From assembly GCF_013166605.1 (NCBI RefSeq), contig NZ_JABKKF010000009.1, positions 1 through 64,000 on the forward strand: a stretch of DNA of 64,000 nt, in the 5' to 3' direction. Position numbers and translations under genes: made by a program. The stretch comes from Xylanibacter muris. Lineage in GTDB: Bacteria > Bacteroidota > Bacteroidia > Bacteroidales > Bacteroidaceae. How positions within the stretch are numbered: position 1 is the stretch's first letter; each line of letters starts with the position of its first letter. This document shows positions 1-7,523 of this stretch, one piece after another. The notes under the pieces were generated by a model. That model was not told where the DNA came from. It saw only the letters and a list, made by a program, of their open reading frames with translations, and searched no databases.

Positions 1-160
1 CAAAAATCAAGGCTTTCAGGGCTGCTTTAAGAGGGGTGACAGACATTAAGTTCTTTCTTTTCAGACTTACAAGGCTATATGCTTAATCCCCATGGTTTGG
101 CGGGTGAGCCCTCCTTTCTTCTATATGTGTGTCAGAAATGGGAGGCAGGATTAACAGATA
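1..160. other. window-edge non-coding sequence with a weak repeat fragment
   Basis: No convincing coding region is seen. Positions about 94-109 (GTTTGGCGGGTGAGCC) match, with one difference, the reverse complement of a segment at 18644-18660, so this is probably a fragment of the interspersed intergenic repeat family described elsewhere in the window. Confidence 0.4.
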
Positions 161-164
161 AAAA

Positions 165-195
165 AACGGTCGGAAACAAAATGTTTCCGACCGTT
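165..195 (-). terminator. rho-independent terminator of tRNA-Met
   Basis: A perfect 14-bp stem (165-178 with 182-195, loop AAA) is followed on the minus strand by a T run (plus-strand A run 160-166). It lies just past the 3' end of the minus-strand tRNA. Confidence 0.85.
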
Positions 196-198
196 CAG

Positions 199-272
199 TG
201 GGCCATCTAGGGCTTGAACCTAGGACCTCCAGATTATGAGTCTGTTGCTCTAACCAACTGAGCTAAAAGCCC
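199..272 (-). tRNA. tRNA-Met (CAT anticodon)
   Basis: A 74-nt cloverleaf reads on the minus strand from GGGCTTTTAGCTC at 272 to TGGCCCA at 199. The anticodon loop is CTCATAA, giving CAT, and the T arm is GGTTCAAGCC. One acceptor-stem pair looks mismatched. The CAT anticodon could in principle be initiator, elongator or lysidine-modified Ile. The lack of initiator-type features makes elongator Met the likely call. CCA is not encoded. Confidence 0.88.
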
Positions 273-302
273 TGAACATCAACGTTTGATTGATTTCGTG
301 TG

Positions 303-334
303 CAAAGGTATGGAATATTTGTGAAATATCCAAA
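303..334 (-). promoter_or_regulatory. Bacteroidetes sigma-ABfr-type promoter of tRNA-Met
   Basis: On the minus strand TTTG (334-331), a 20-nt spacer and TACCTTTG (310-303) match the Bacteroidetes consensus TTTG-N19-21-TAnnTTTG. The tRNA begins about 30 nt downstream. Confidence 0.8.
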
Positions 335-405
335 TATTTTTTGTAAAAAAGAACAAATAAATCCAATATTAGGCTTTGCGTTACGTGTTTTCTATAACTT
401 TAGTG

Positions 406-413
406 TAACTTTG
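406..413 (+). promoter_or_regulatory. -7 promoter element for the Ca2+-ATPase gene
   Basis: TAACTTTG fits the TAnnTTTG -7 consensus, about 86 nt before the start codon at 500. A well-spaced -33 TTTG is not obvious. Confidence 0.5.
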
Positions 414-499
414 CAATAAATAGGCATACATTATTTATATGGTATTGGACCAAACATATATGCCTGTTAAGACAGAGTGGTTAACAATAAAGTATATAA

Positions 500-3082
500 A
501 TGGGGAAAAAGGGAGATTATAACGGACTTTCTGCAGATCAGGTGGAGGAAAGTCGCGGGAGGTATGGTGAAAACATGCTTACTGCGCAGAAAAAGGCATC
601 CATGTGGAAGCTTTATATCGATAAGTATAATGATCCTATAATTAAGATTCTTCTTGTTGCCGCTGTAATATCTCTGGTTCTTGCCTTTATAGAGAAAGAT
701 TTTATCGAGACCATAGGAATCTTTCTTGCCGTATTCTTTGCCACTACGGTAGGCTTTTATTTTGAGCGTGACGCAGCAAAGAAATTCGATGTACTTACAG
801 CTCTTGGCGAGGAATCTCCGGTGAAGGTGATTCGCGAGGGTAGGGTGTGTGAGATTCCGCGCAGGGATGTCGTCGTGGGAGACGTGGTGTTGCTCGCCAT
901 AGGCGATGAGGTGCCGGCCGACGGAATACTGTTCAAGGCAATAGACCTTCAGATAGACGAAAGTGCGCTTACCGGTGAGCCTGTGACCTCTAAATCTGTG
1001 GATGCGGCTGAAGCCGGTACCGCATATCCGCCGAATGTGGTGCTGCGTTCAACATTGGTGATGAACGGCAGCGGGCGTATGGAGGTTACGGCCGTGGGCG
1101 ATGCGACTGAGATAGGAAAGGTTGCGAGGCACTCGACTGAGATAACGGCAGTCAAGACACCGCTGAATATGCAGCTCGACCGGCTTGCCGGACTTATAAG
1201 CAAGGTTGGCTCTGGCGTGGCAGTGGCCGCGTTTGCCGGTTTCCTTATTCATGATATAATGACAAAACCGGTATGGGAGACGGATAATTATCTGCTTATG
1301 GCAGAAATTGTTCTTAAATATTTCATGATGGCTGTTACACTCATTGTTATGGCAGTGCCGGAAGGACTTCCTATGGCCGTCACCCTGGCTCTTGCCCTGA
1401 ATATGAGGCGTATGCTGAAGAGTAACAATCTTGTAAGGAAGCTGCATGCCTGTGAGACTATGGGTGCGGTGACTGTGATATGTACCGATAAGACGGGAAC
1501 GCTCACTCAAAATAAAATGCAGGTAAGCGAGATGAGCGTGGAAGGCGACAAAGACTTGCTCATAAAGGCAATCGCAATAAATACCACCGCTGATATAAGC
1601 GGTTCAAAAAACATAGGAAATCCTACTGAGGCCGCCATTCTTGTATGGACGGCAGGAGAGGGAGCAGACTATGAGCGCATACGAAGGGAATGCGTCATGG
1701 AGCGTCAGCTGCCGTTTTCCACCGAGCATAAGTTCATGGCTTCAATTGCCAGGGTTGACGGCACGAGATATTTGTTTGTAAAGGGAGCTCCGGAGATTGT
1801 TATGGGATTCTGTGACATGTCAAAGGAAGAGCGCGTATTGATAAACCGCCGGCTTTACGGCTATCAGAGCAAGGCTATGCGTACTCTGTGTTTCGCCTGC
1901 AGGAGATTGACCGATGACGGTATGTATGATATAAGACATCCTGAGAATCTTACATATCAGGGAATTGCAGCCATAACGGACCCTTTGCGTGAAGAAGTGC
2001 CGGAGGCTGTCATGCAGTGTCGCAGGGCAGGAATAGACGTGAAGGTGGTTACGGGAGACACTTCTGCCACAGCCGTTGAGATTTCAAGGCATATAGGTGT
2101 ATGGTCCGACCGTCTTCCGGACGGGGCACAGATAACAGGCATGGATTTCGCGTCGCTTTCCGATGAAGAGGCTTATCAGCGTGCGCCGGTGATAAGGGTT
2201 ATGAGCCGTGCGCGTCCGGCGGACAAGCAAAGGCTTGTGACGATGTTGCAGAGACGGGGAGAGGTGGTGGCTGTCACCGGTGACGGCACTAATGACGCTC
2301 CGGCATTGAACCATGCCCATGTGGGGCTTTCGCTCGGTTCGGGCACAAGCGTTGCAAAGAACGCGAGTGACATGACATTGTTGGACGATTCGTTTGCAAG
2401 TATTGTAAAGGCAGTGCAGTGGGGCCGTTCCCTTTATGTGAATATACAAAGATTCATTTTTTTCCAGCTTGTTGTGAATGTCACGGCTCTGCTGCTTGTT
2501 CTTGGCGGAGCGTTTATAGGCACGGAACTTCCGCTTACAATCACCCAGATGTTGTGGGTTAACCTGATAATGGATACTTTTGCCGCCATGGCTTTAGCGT
2601 CATTGCCGCCGGAAACGGAGGTAATGAAGGAAAAGCCGAGGAGGCAGACTGATTTTATCATTAACCGCAATATGGGGTGGGCTATAGGCTGTGTAGGCCT
2701 TTGTCTGTTTGGAATAATGATAGTGATGCTTTATTATTTTGAGCATAATATAAAAGGAATATCAGTTCGCGAGCTTACCGTTTTCTTCACTGTATTTGTG
2801 ATGCTTCAATGGTGGAATCTGTTTAACGCAAAGTCGTTAGGCTCCAACCGTTCTGCATTTTGCGGCTTCACTTCTGACCGCGGCTTGTTTGCCGTGTTGG
2901 TGATGATACTTGCCGGCCAGTGGCTCATAGTGACGTTTGGCGGCAAGATGTTCCGCACGGAACCGTTGGACATGGAAACATGGATGTGGATAATATTGCT
3001 GACGTCTCCGGTAATGGTTATCGGTGAACTGATGAGATTTGTGTCACGTATGGTTAATAAGAAAAAAATATATAATGCCTGA
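500..3082 (+). CDS. P-type calcium-transporting ATPase (PMCA/SERCA-like, P2 class)
   Basis: The 860-residue inner-membrane pump would use ATP hydrolysis to export Ca2+ or a similar divalent cation. Visible in order are a cation-ATPase N-terminal domain, a first pair of membrane helices (about 45-100), the actuator motif TGEP, PEGLP in the transport helix M4, the phosphorylation motif DKTGTLT with Asp330, the hinge TGDGTNDAP at 593-601 and a C-terminal set of membrane helices from about 650. PEGLP plus a C-terminal helix bundle is typical of type II (Ca2+) rather than heavy-metal P1B pumps. It has its own promoter. ribF starts 29 nt after its stop and may be cotranscribed. Ion specificity is inferred from family resemblance only. 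Confidence 0.9.
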   Translation: MGKKGDYNGLSADQVEESRGRYGENMLTAQKKASMWKLYIDKYNDPIIKILLVAAVISLVLAFIEKDFIETIGIFLAVFFATTVGFYFERDAAKKFDVLTALGEESPVKVIREGRVCEIPRRDVVVGDVVLLAIGDEVPADGILFKAIDLQIDESALTGEPVTSKSVDAAEAGTAYPPNVVLRSTLVMNGSGRMEVTAVGDATEIGKVARHSTEITAVKTPLNMQLDRLAGLISKVGSGVAVAAFAGFLIHDIMTKPVWETDNYLLMAEIVLKYFMMAVTLIVMAVPEGLPMAVTLALALNMRRMLKSNNLVRKLHACETMGAVTVICTDKTGTLTQNKMQVSEMSVEGDKDLLIKAIAINTTADISGSKNIGNPTEAAILVWTAGEGADYERIRRECVMERQLPFSTEHKFMASIARVDGTRYLFVKGAPEIVMGFCDMSKEERVLINRRLYGYQSKAMRTLCFACRRLTDDGMYDIRHPENLTYQGIAAITDPLREEVPEAVMQCRRAGIDVKVVTGDTSATAVEISRHIGVWSDRLPDGAQITGMDFASLSDEEAYQRAPVIRVMSRARPADKQRLVTMLQRRGEVVAVTGDGTNDAPALNHAHVGLSLGSGTSVAKNASDMTLLDDSFASIVKAVQWGRSLYVNIQRFIFFQLVVNVTALLLVLGGAFIGTELPLTITQMLWVNLIMDTFAAMALASLPPETEVMKEKPRRQTDFIINRNMGWAIGCVGLCLFGIMIVMLYYFEHNIKGISVRELTVFFTVFVMLQWWNLFNAKSLGSNRSAFCGFTSDRGLFAVLVMILAGQWLIVTFGGKMFRTEPLDMETWMWIILLTSPVMVIGELMRFVSRMVNKKKIYNA

Positions 3083-3111
3083 TGTAAGGGCATGGATATG
3101 AGTTTGGTTCT

Positions 3112-4041
3112 ATGAAGACAATAATGTTTGCCGATGATATTGCGGATTTACAGCCTTGTGTCGCTACAATCGGCTTCTTTGACGGAGTCCATCGCGGTCA
3201 CCGTTTCTTGCTCGGGCATGTGTCGGAAATGGCTCATGAGAAAGGTATTGAATCTACTGTCATAACGTTTGACAGGCATCCGCGTGAGATCTTGAACAGC
3301 GATTTTCAACCACGATTGCTGAGTACACTTGAAGAAAAGGTCTTTCTTTTGTCAAAAACCGGCATGGATAATTGTGTGGTGCTTCCGTTTTCAGAAAAGA
3401 TGGCTGGTTTGTCCGCACGTGACTTTATAAGCGATATTCTTTCCGCACGTATAAATGTCAGAACGCTTATAGTCGGTTATGACAACCGTTTCGGCCACAA
3501 CCGTTCCGAGGGGTTTGAAGATTATGTGCGTTACGGGCGGGAAACGGATGTAGAGGTGCGGCAGTGGAAACCGTATGTAATGGAGGAGGTGAGTATCAGT
3601 TCTTCTGTTGTGCGTTCGTTCCTCATGGAAGGTGAGGTGGAAATGGCGGAGCGATGTCTCGGGTATCCGTATACTATTGTAGGAAGAGTGATACATGGAG
3701 AACATGTGGGCACGGAACTCGGTTTTCCTACAGCCAATATCGTGGTGTTGGAACCACGTAAGCTTATACCGTCTCCCGGTGTGTATGCCGTGAGGGTCAG
3801 GCTTGATAGTGGAGAATACAGGAACGGGATGATGAATATCGGCATGCGGCCTACGTTTGATGGCAACCGTATGACGCTTGAGGTGCATTTGTTTCGTTTT
3901 TGCGGTGATATTTATGGAGAGTGTATGGCAGTGTCGTTTGTCCGGCGTCTCAGGTCGGAGAAGAAGTTCAGAAGTCCGGCAGAGCTTATAGGCCAGTTGC
4001 GTAAGGACAAGGAGATGGCGGAAGCCTGTTTCGGGGAATAG
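3112..4041 (+). CDS. ribF: bifunctional riboflavin kinase / FAD synthetase
   Basis: Makes FMN from riboflavin and ATP, then FAD from FMN and ATP, in the cytoplasm. At 309 residues it has the usual family length. The N-terminal nucleotidyltransferase domain carries GFFDGVHRGH (21-30). The C-terminal flavokinase domain (from about 185) shows the LGFPTAN motif near 205-212 and a conserved RPTF near 247. It sits between the P-type ATPase and a CPBP protease gene, the latter only 6 nt downstream, so those two are probably cotranscribed. No FMN riboswitch was recognised upstream. Confidence 0.95.
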   Translation: MKTIMFADDIADLQPCVATIGFFDGVHRGHRFLLGHVSEMAHEKGIESTVITFDRHPREILNSDFQPRLLSTLEEKVFLLSKTGMDNCVVLPFSEKMAGLSARDFISDILSARINVRTLIVGYDNRFGHNRSEGFEDYVRYGRETDVEVRQWKPYVMEEVSISSSVVRSFLMEGEVEMAERCLGYPYTIVGRVIHGEHVGTELGFPTANIVVLEPRKLIPSPGVYAVRVRLDSGEYRNGMMNIGMRPTFDGNRMTLEVHLFRFCGDIYGECMAVSFVRRLRSEKKFRSPAELIGQLRKDKEMAEACFGE

Positions 4042-4047
4042 TCGGTT

Positions 4048-4851
4048 ATGAATAAGAGTAGTTTTATGAAAACAAATATATATCAGGATATGAAGAATGT
4101 TATAGTATATTTGCTTGTGTTTGTAGGTATACAGCTTTGTGTTACTTCCGGCATACAGAAAATATGGCAGCTCATTGCCGGTAATGGTGATATAACGGCG
4201 AATATGCTTATTGTTTCGATGAGTGCGGCTGCGGCAATCACACTTGTTGTGTTTATCTTTGCCGGGTGGTGCAAGATAGACAGGAGCTATATGCGCTCTT
4301 CTCCATGGGGAGTGTTGTTTTGGTGTTTCATAGCTGCGGCAGGAGCTGTCATTCCTTCCGCGTGGCTACAGGAGCAACTTCCTGAGTTGCCTAATGTAAT
4401 GCTTCCAGAGTTTACTATGATCATGAGAAGCCCATGGGGATACCTGGCTGTAGGCCTTTTGGCTCCTGTCGTTGAGGAGATTGTTTTCCGTGGAGCGGTG
4501 CTTAAGTCTTTATTGAAGGCTTTTCGCGGCCATTGGGCCGCAATAGCGGTTTCTTCTGTTCTGTTTGCCATTGTCCATGGCAATCCGGCCCAAATGCCGC
4601 ATGCGTTTATTGTAGGCTTGCTTTTAGGATGGATGTATTGGCGTACAGGCAGCATTGTGCCCGGAGTGGCATATCACTGGGTAAATAACACTATAGCATA
4701 TATATTATGCAATATAATGCCGGATCCGGATATTCCGCTCATTGTTTTGTTCAATGGAAGCAATACGAGAGTAATCCTTGCCGTAGTGTTCAGCCTGTGT
4801 CTTCTGCTTCCTGCATTATTCCAGCTTAATATGAGACTGAAAAGGATATAG
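4048..4851 (+). CDS. CPBP family intramembrane glutamic protease (CAAX/Abi type)
   Basis: A polytopic membrane protein of 267 residues (about seven hydrophobic segments). It shows the three family motifs: Glu143-Glu144 in EEIVFRG, His177 in FAIVHG, and His210 with Asn213/Asn214 in HWVNN. These residues form the metal-independent glutamic protease site in the Rce1/CPBP family. The substrate is unknown. Some relatives process prenylated or peptide substrates and others act in bacteriocin immunity. A second in-frame ATG at 4066 could also be the start. The gene follows ribF by 6 nt. Confidence 0.85.
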   Translation: MNKSSFMKTNIYQDMKNVIVYLLVFVGIQLCVTSGIQKIWQLIAGNGDITANMLIVSMSAAAAITLVVFIFAGWCKIDRSYMRSSPWGVLFWCFIAAAGAVIPSAWLQEQLPELPNVMLPEFTMIMRSPWGYLAVGLLAPVVEEIVFRGAVLKSLLKAFRGHWAAIAVSSVLFAIVHGNPAQMPHAFIVGLLLGWMYWRTGSIVPGVAYHWVNNTIAYILCNIMPDPDIPLIVLFNGSNTRVILAVVFSLCLLLPALFQLNMRLKRI

Positions 4852-4871
4852 GAGTATGATTGATATATAAA

Positions 4872-4908
4872 GAGAGCCGCTTCTGATTAATCTCCAGGAG
4901 CGGCTCTC
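4872..4908. terminator. hairpin between convergent genes
   Basis: A 10-bp perfect core stem (4872-4881 with 4899-4908), extendable by a few pairs, lies between the stop of the CPBP gene and the convergent DUF4252 gene. There is no strong T run, so intrinsic termination is likely but not certain. Confidence 0.55.
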
Positions 4909-5016
4909 AACGTTAGTATGTTATGAAAAATTTGAGAGAAATGAAACTTCACAGTTTCGTTTTTTTGTTTTACTAAACATGATTTATTATAGAAATAGCA
5001 TAGAAATTATCTTTTG

Positions 5017-5535
5017 TCATGGCTTTAACCCACGTTCTCCGAAAGCTTTTATGAGACCGTCCATAAACTCATTGTCTATATTACCGGTCAGATTAACGAT
5101 GGTAAGCCGGTCTGTTTTCTTGTCTTCATGCAGCATCACAAGCTCGATGATGCTTCCCTTTTTGTTCTTTCTTGTATAGAAAGTGCCGTGGGCATGCTCG
5201 CTGTTATAGCTTTGCGAATGTCCGAATCTTTGTCTGTTTCTTTTCAATAGGCTCTCTGCTGTTCTGTAACAGTCGTTGCAGTGGTTATCAGCGGTGATGA
5301 TTCTTGCGCTTTTGAGCTTGCTTATGACCTGTATTATATGCCCGGTCTCTTCCTTTTTGTTCTGTTCCGTTCTTTTGGCAATCTGTTCCATCATCTTTGG
5401 ACTGACGGTTATACAGGTCACAAAGGTGCTGTCTTTATATTTCTGCATGAACTTTGATGCAAAGTCAAGGCTGCGTTGTGCTGACAGTCCAAGCGCTATT
5501 GTTGCGGCAATTATAAGACAGATACCTTTTTTCAT
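5017..5535 (-). CDS. DUF4252 domain-containing exported protein
   Basis: A 172-residue protein with an N-terminal signal peptide (hydrophobic stretch 4-17, cleavage near ALGLSA-Q). The rest is soluble with a Cys pair in NHCNDCYR and resembles the Bacteroidetes DUF4252 family, whose biochemical role is unknown. Its start codon overlaps the stop of the upstream anti-sigma-like gene by 4 nt (ATGA), so translation is probably coupled. It is the third gene of a sigma / anti-sigma-like / DUF4252 operon, suggesting an envelope protein made under control of that sigma factor. Confidence 0.7.
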   Translation of the reverse strand: MKKGICLIIAATIALGLSAQRSLDFASKFMQKYKDSTFVTCITVSPKMMEQIAKRTEQNKKEETGHIIQVISKLKSARIITADNHCNDCYRTAESLLKRNRQRFGHSQSYNSEHAHGTFYTRKNKKGSIIELVMLHEDKKTDRLTIVNLTGNIDNEFMDGLIKAFGERGLKP

Positions 5536-6053
5536 TTATTGATATTAGAAATGTCTTCGGTTATGTTTTGTGTTGCTGTGGTGTCCGATACGTTTGCCAT
5601 GCTGAATCCTTCCGATACAAGTTCAAGTGCATTATGTACTTTGTCGTACGCGGTGGCAGGATCCTTATAGGTGTCTTTGTAGTCGGAATAGTTTATTTCC
5701 TCGTCATTCTGCTCATGTGACGTTGAGAGTTGTGCGGCATTGCCTAATGTCACTATGATGGCCACAACGGCCGCAGCTTTGAATAAGGGCATGAATCGGT
5801 TCCGTAGTGTTATTGTACGGGCCTTTACAGGCGTTTCTTTTTCAATGATAGCCATTATTTTTGCATCAAAGTCATCGCCAAGCGGCTTTTCCGTTTTGGC
5901 TTTTTGCTCGTAAACAAACAAATCGCGATATCTGAGAAACATGGCAGGAACCTCTTTCTGGCTGAAAAAAGTACGCAGGATTTCTTCTTCCTCGACGGAA
6001 GTCTCACACTGCCAATATCGCTCCAAAAGCTGTTCAATATACTTATAGTCCAT
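5532..6053 (-). CDS. single-pass membrane protein, probable anti-sigma factor
   Basis: A 173-residue protein with a cytoplasmic helical N-terminus rich in acidic residues (about 1-85), one membrane helix near 88-107 and a short periplasmic tail. It lies directly after an ECF sigma gene and overlaps it by 11 nt. Position and topology are those of anti-sigma factors. I see no classical zinc (ZAS) or FecR motif, so the anti-sigma role is inferred from context. Confidence 0.6.
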   Translation of the reverse strand: MDYKYIEQLLERYWQCETSVEEEEILRTFFSQKEVPAMFLRYRDLFVYEQKAKTEKPLGDDFDAKIMAIIEKETPVKARTITLRNRFMPLFKAAAVVAIIVTLGNAAQLSTSHEQNDEEINYSDYKDTYKDPATAYDKVHNALELVSEGFSMANVSDTTATQNITEDISNINK

Positions 6054-6567
6054 AATTCTCTGTTTCTATAAACTTTTTCTTTATTGTCTGTCTGGCTCTG
6101 AACAGGTTTACTTTTACCTGGTCTTCGCTAATCTCAAGAATTTGAGCTATTTCCTTATAACTCTTCCCCTCGAAATCACGCAGTTGCATGACGCTCCGCT
6201 GTTTTTCAGGCAGTTGTCCTATGAGTGTTCTCACAAGTTGCAATCTGTCCTGTTGGACGGTCTGTTCCTCGGGGTTGGATGAATATGAGTTGTCTGCGGG
6301 AAAACTGTTGTCGGCATTATTGTCGAGCGACAGATTCTGATTTTCTGTCTTTCTTATCTTGTCGAGCGACAGGTTGCGGCATATTGTAAGACAAAACGCT
6401 TCTATTGATTCTATCGTTTCCCAACTGTCGCGCCTGTTCCACACTTTTATCATGGTTTCCTGCACAACATCCTCAGCCTCCGCATCATTGAGAGTTATGC
6501 GGAGAGCAAGTTGATAAAGCTCATTCTTCAATGGCAGAATGTCGTTACGGAAATTGTATTTCTTCAT
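6043..6567 (-). CDS. ECF-type RNA polymerase sigma factor
   Basis: A 174-residue sigma-70 family protein. Region 2 is in the N-terminal half (DAEDVVQETMIKVW, about 29-42). Region 4 is near the C-terminus (LPEKQRSVMQLRDFEGKSY, then EIAQILEISEDQVK), where a helix-turn-helix reads the -35 element. Between them is a short Asn/Ser-rich linker with no sigma-3 domain, as expected for ECF sigmas. It heads an operon with an anti-sigma-like gene and a DUF4252 gene. No TonB receptor or FecR-type gene is nearby, so this is not an iron/glycan-uptake surface-signalling trio. Confidence 0.9.
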   Translation of the reverse strand: MKKYNFRNDILPLKNELYQLALRITLNDAEAEDVVQETMIKVWNRRDSWETIESIEAFCLTICRNLSLDKIRKTENQNLSLDNNADNSFPADNSYSSNPEEQTVQQDRLQLVRTLIGQLPEKQRSVMQLRDFEGKSYKEIAQILEISEDQVKVNLFRARQTIKKKFIETENYGL

Positions 6568-6643
6568 CCTCTCTAACCAAATGACGGATATGAAGCGTAA
6601 AAGTTACAGGCAAATCCCGTTATTTTGTGATTTTATCATATTT

Positions 6644-6685
6644 AACATGGCAATGACAATAAAAAATAGGTGTCATTGCCATGTT
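6644..6685 (-). terminator. hairpin downstream of argB
   Basis: A perfect 15-bp stem (6644-6658 with 6671-6685) around a 12-nt A/T-rich loop lies about 45 nt past the argB stop. No long T run follows, so this is a probable transcription terminator. Confidence 0.6.
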
Positions 6686-6730
6686 GAATATTACAAGTAT
6701 GGCCTTTGTAAGAAGGCGAACGATGTTTTT

Positions 6731-7501
6731 TTAACGGATTACGGTTCCGTGTTTGCCGTCAATGGCCTTGGCAAGTGTTATTATAACCTCCTTTACACCG
6801 CAGTCTATCGCGCTCAGTGCATTTTCTATCTTTGGTATCATTCCTCCGGCCACGGTTCCGTCTTCCACAAACTTATGGAAGTCTTCACGTGTGATTACCG
6901 GAATCACGCTGTCTTCGTCATCCGGATTGTACAGAACGCCCTTTTTCTCGAAACAGTAAATAAGGGTTACATCGTAATGCCGGGCAAGGGCTTTTGCCGT
7001 TTCCGCGGCTATTGTATCAGCGTTGGTATTTAGAATATTGCCGTTTCCGTCATGTGTGAGGGGAGCTATGACAGGTATGATGCCGGTCTCGACAAGCATG
7101 CTTAGTGTTTTCCCGTCGGTGTTTTCCACATCACCTACAAATCCATAGTCTATACCGTCTTTTAGCGGCCGCTTACGGGAGCGGATTATTCCCATGTCTG
7201 CTCCGGTCAGTCCCAAGGCATTCATTCCGCATGCCTGGAGGCGTGCCACGACGGTTTTGTTTATAAGGCCTCCATAAACCATCGTTACAACATCAAGCAT
7301 ATCTTTGCCGGTTATTCTGCGTCCGTTGACCATGTTTGTCTCGATGCCGAGCTTTTCCGCGAGCTTTGTCGCTTTGCGTCCGCCTCCGTGTATCAGAACC
7401 TTACGGCCTTCTATGGCACTGAAATCTTTCAGGAGGTCTGTCAGTTGCGCGTCATCCTCGACAACGGCTCCACCCACTTTTACAACAGTAATACTGTTCA
7501 T
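6731..7501 (-). CDS. argB: acetylglutamate kinase
   Basis: Phosphorylates N-acetyl-L-glutamate in the second step of arginine biosynthesis (amino acid kinase fold). I chose the ATG at 7501, giving 256 residues. The open frame extends 30 codons upstream, but that would run into the end of speA, and the family normally begins just before the KVGG phosphate-binding motif. Also visible are IHGGGR near 44-49, the TGADMG segment and a C-terminal GGMIPKI motif that contacts the nucleotide. It follows speA by about 22 nt on the same strand, linking arginine synthesis with decarboxylation. Confidence 0.93.
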   Translation of the reverse strand: MNSITVVKVGGAVVEDDAQLTDLLKDFSAIEGRKVLIHGGGRKATKLAEKLGIETNMVNGRRITGKDMLDVVTMVYGGLINKTVVARLQACGMNALGLTGADMGIIRSRKRPLKDGIDYGFVGDVENTDGKTLSMLVETGIIPVIAPLTHDGNGNILNTNADTIAAETAKALARHYDVTLIYCFEKKGVLYNPDDEDSVIPVITREDFHKFVEDGTVAGGMIPKIENALSAIDCGVKEVIITLAKAIDGKHGTVIR

Positions 7502-7523
7502 TGTTTTTTTGTTAGGGATTATT

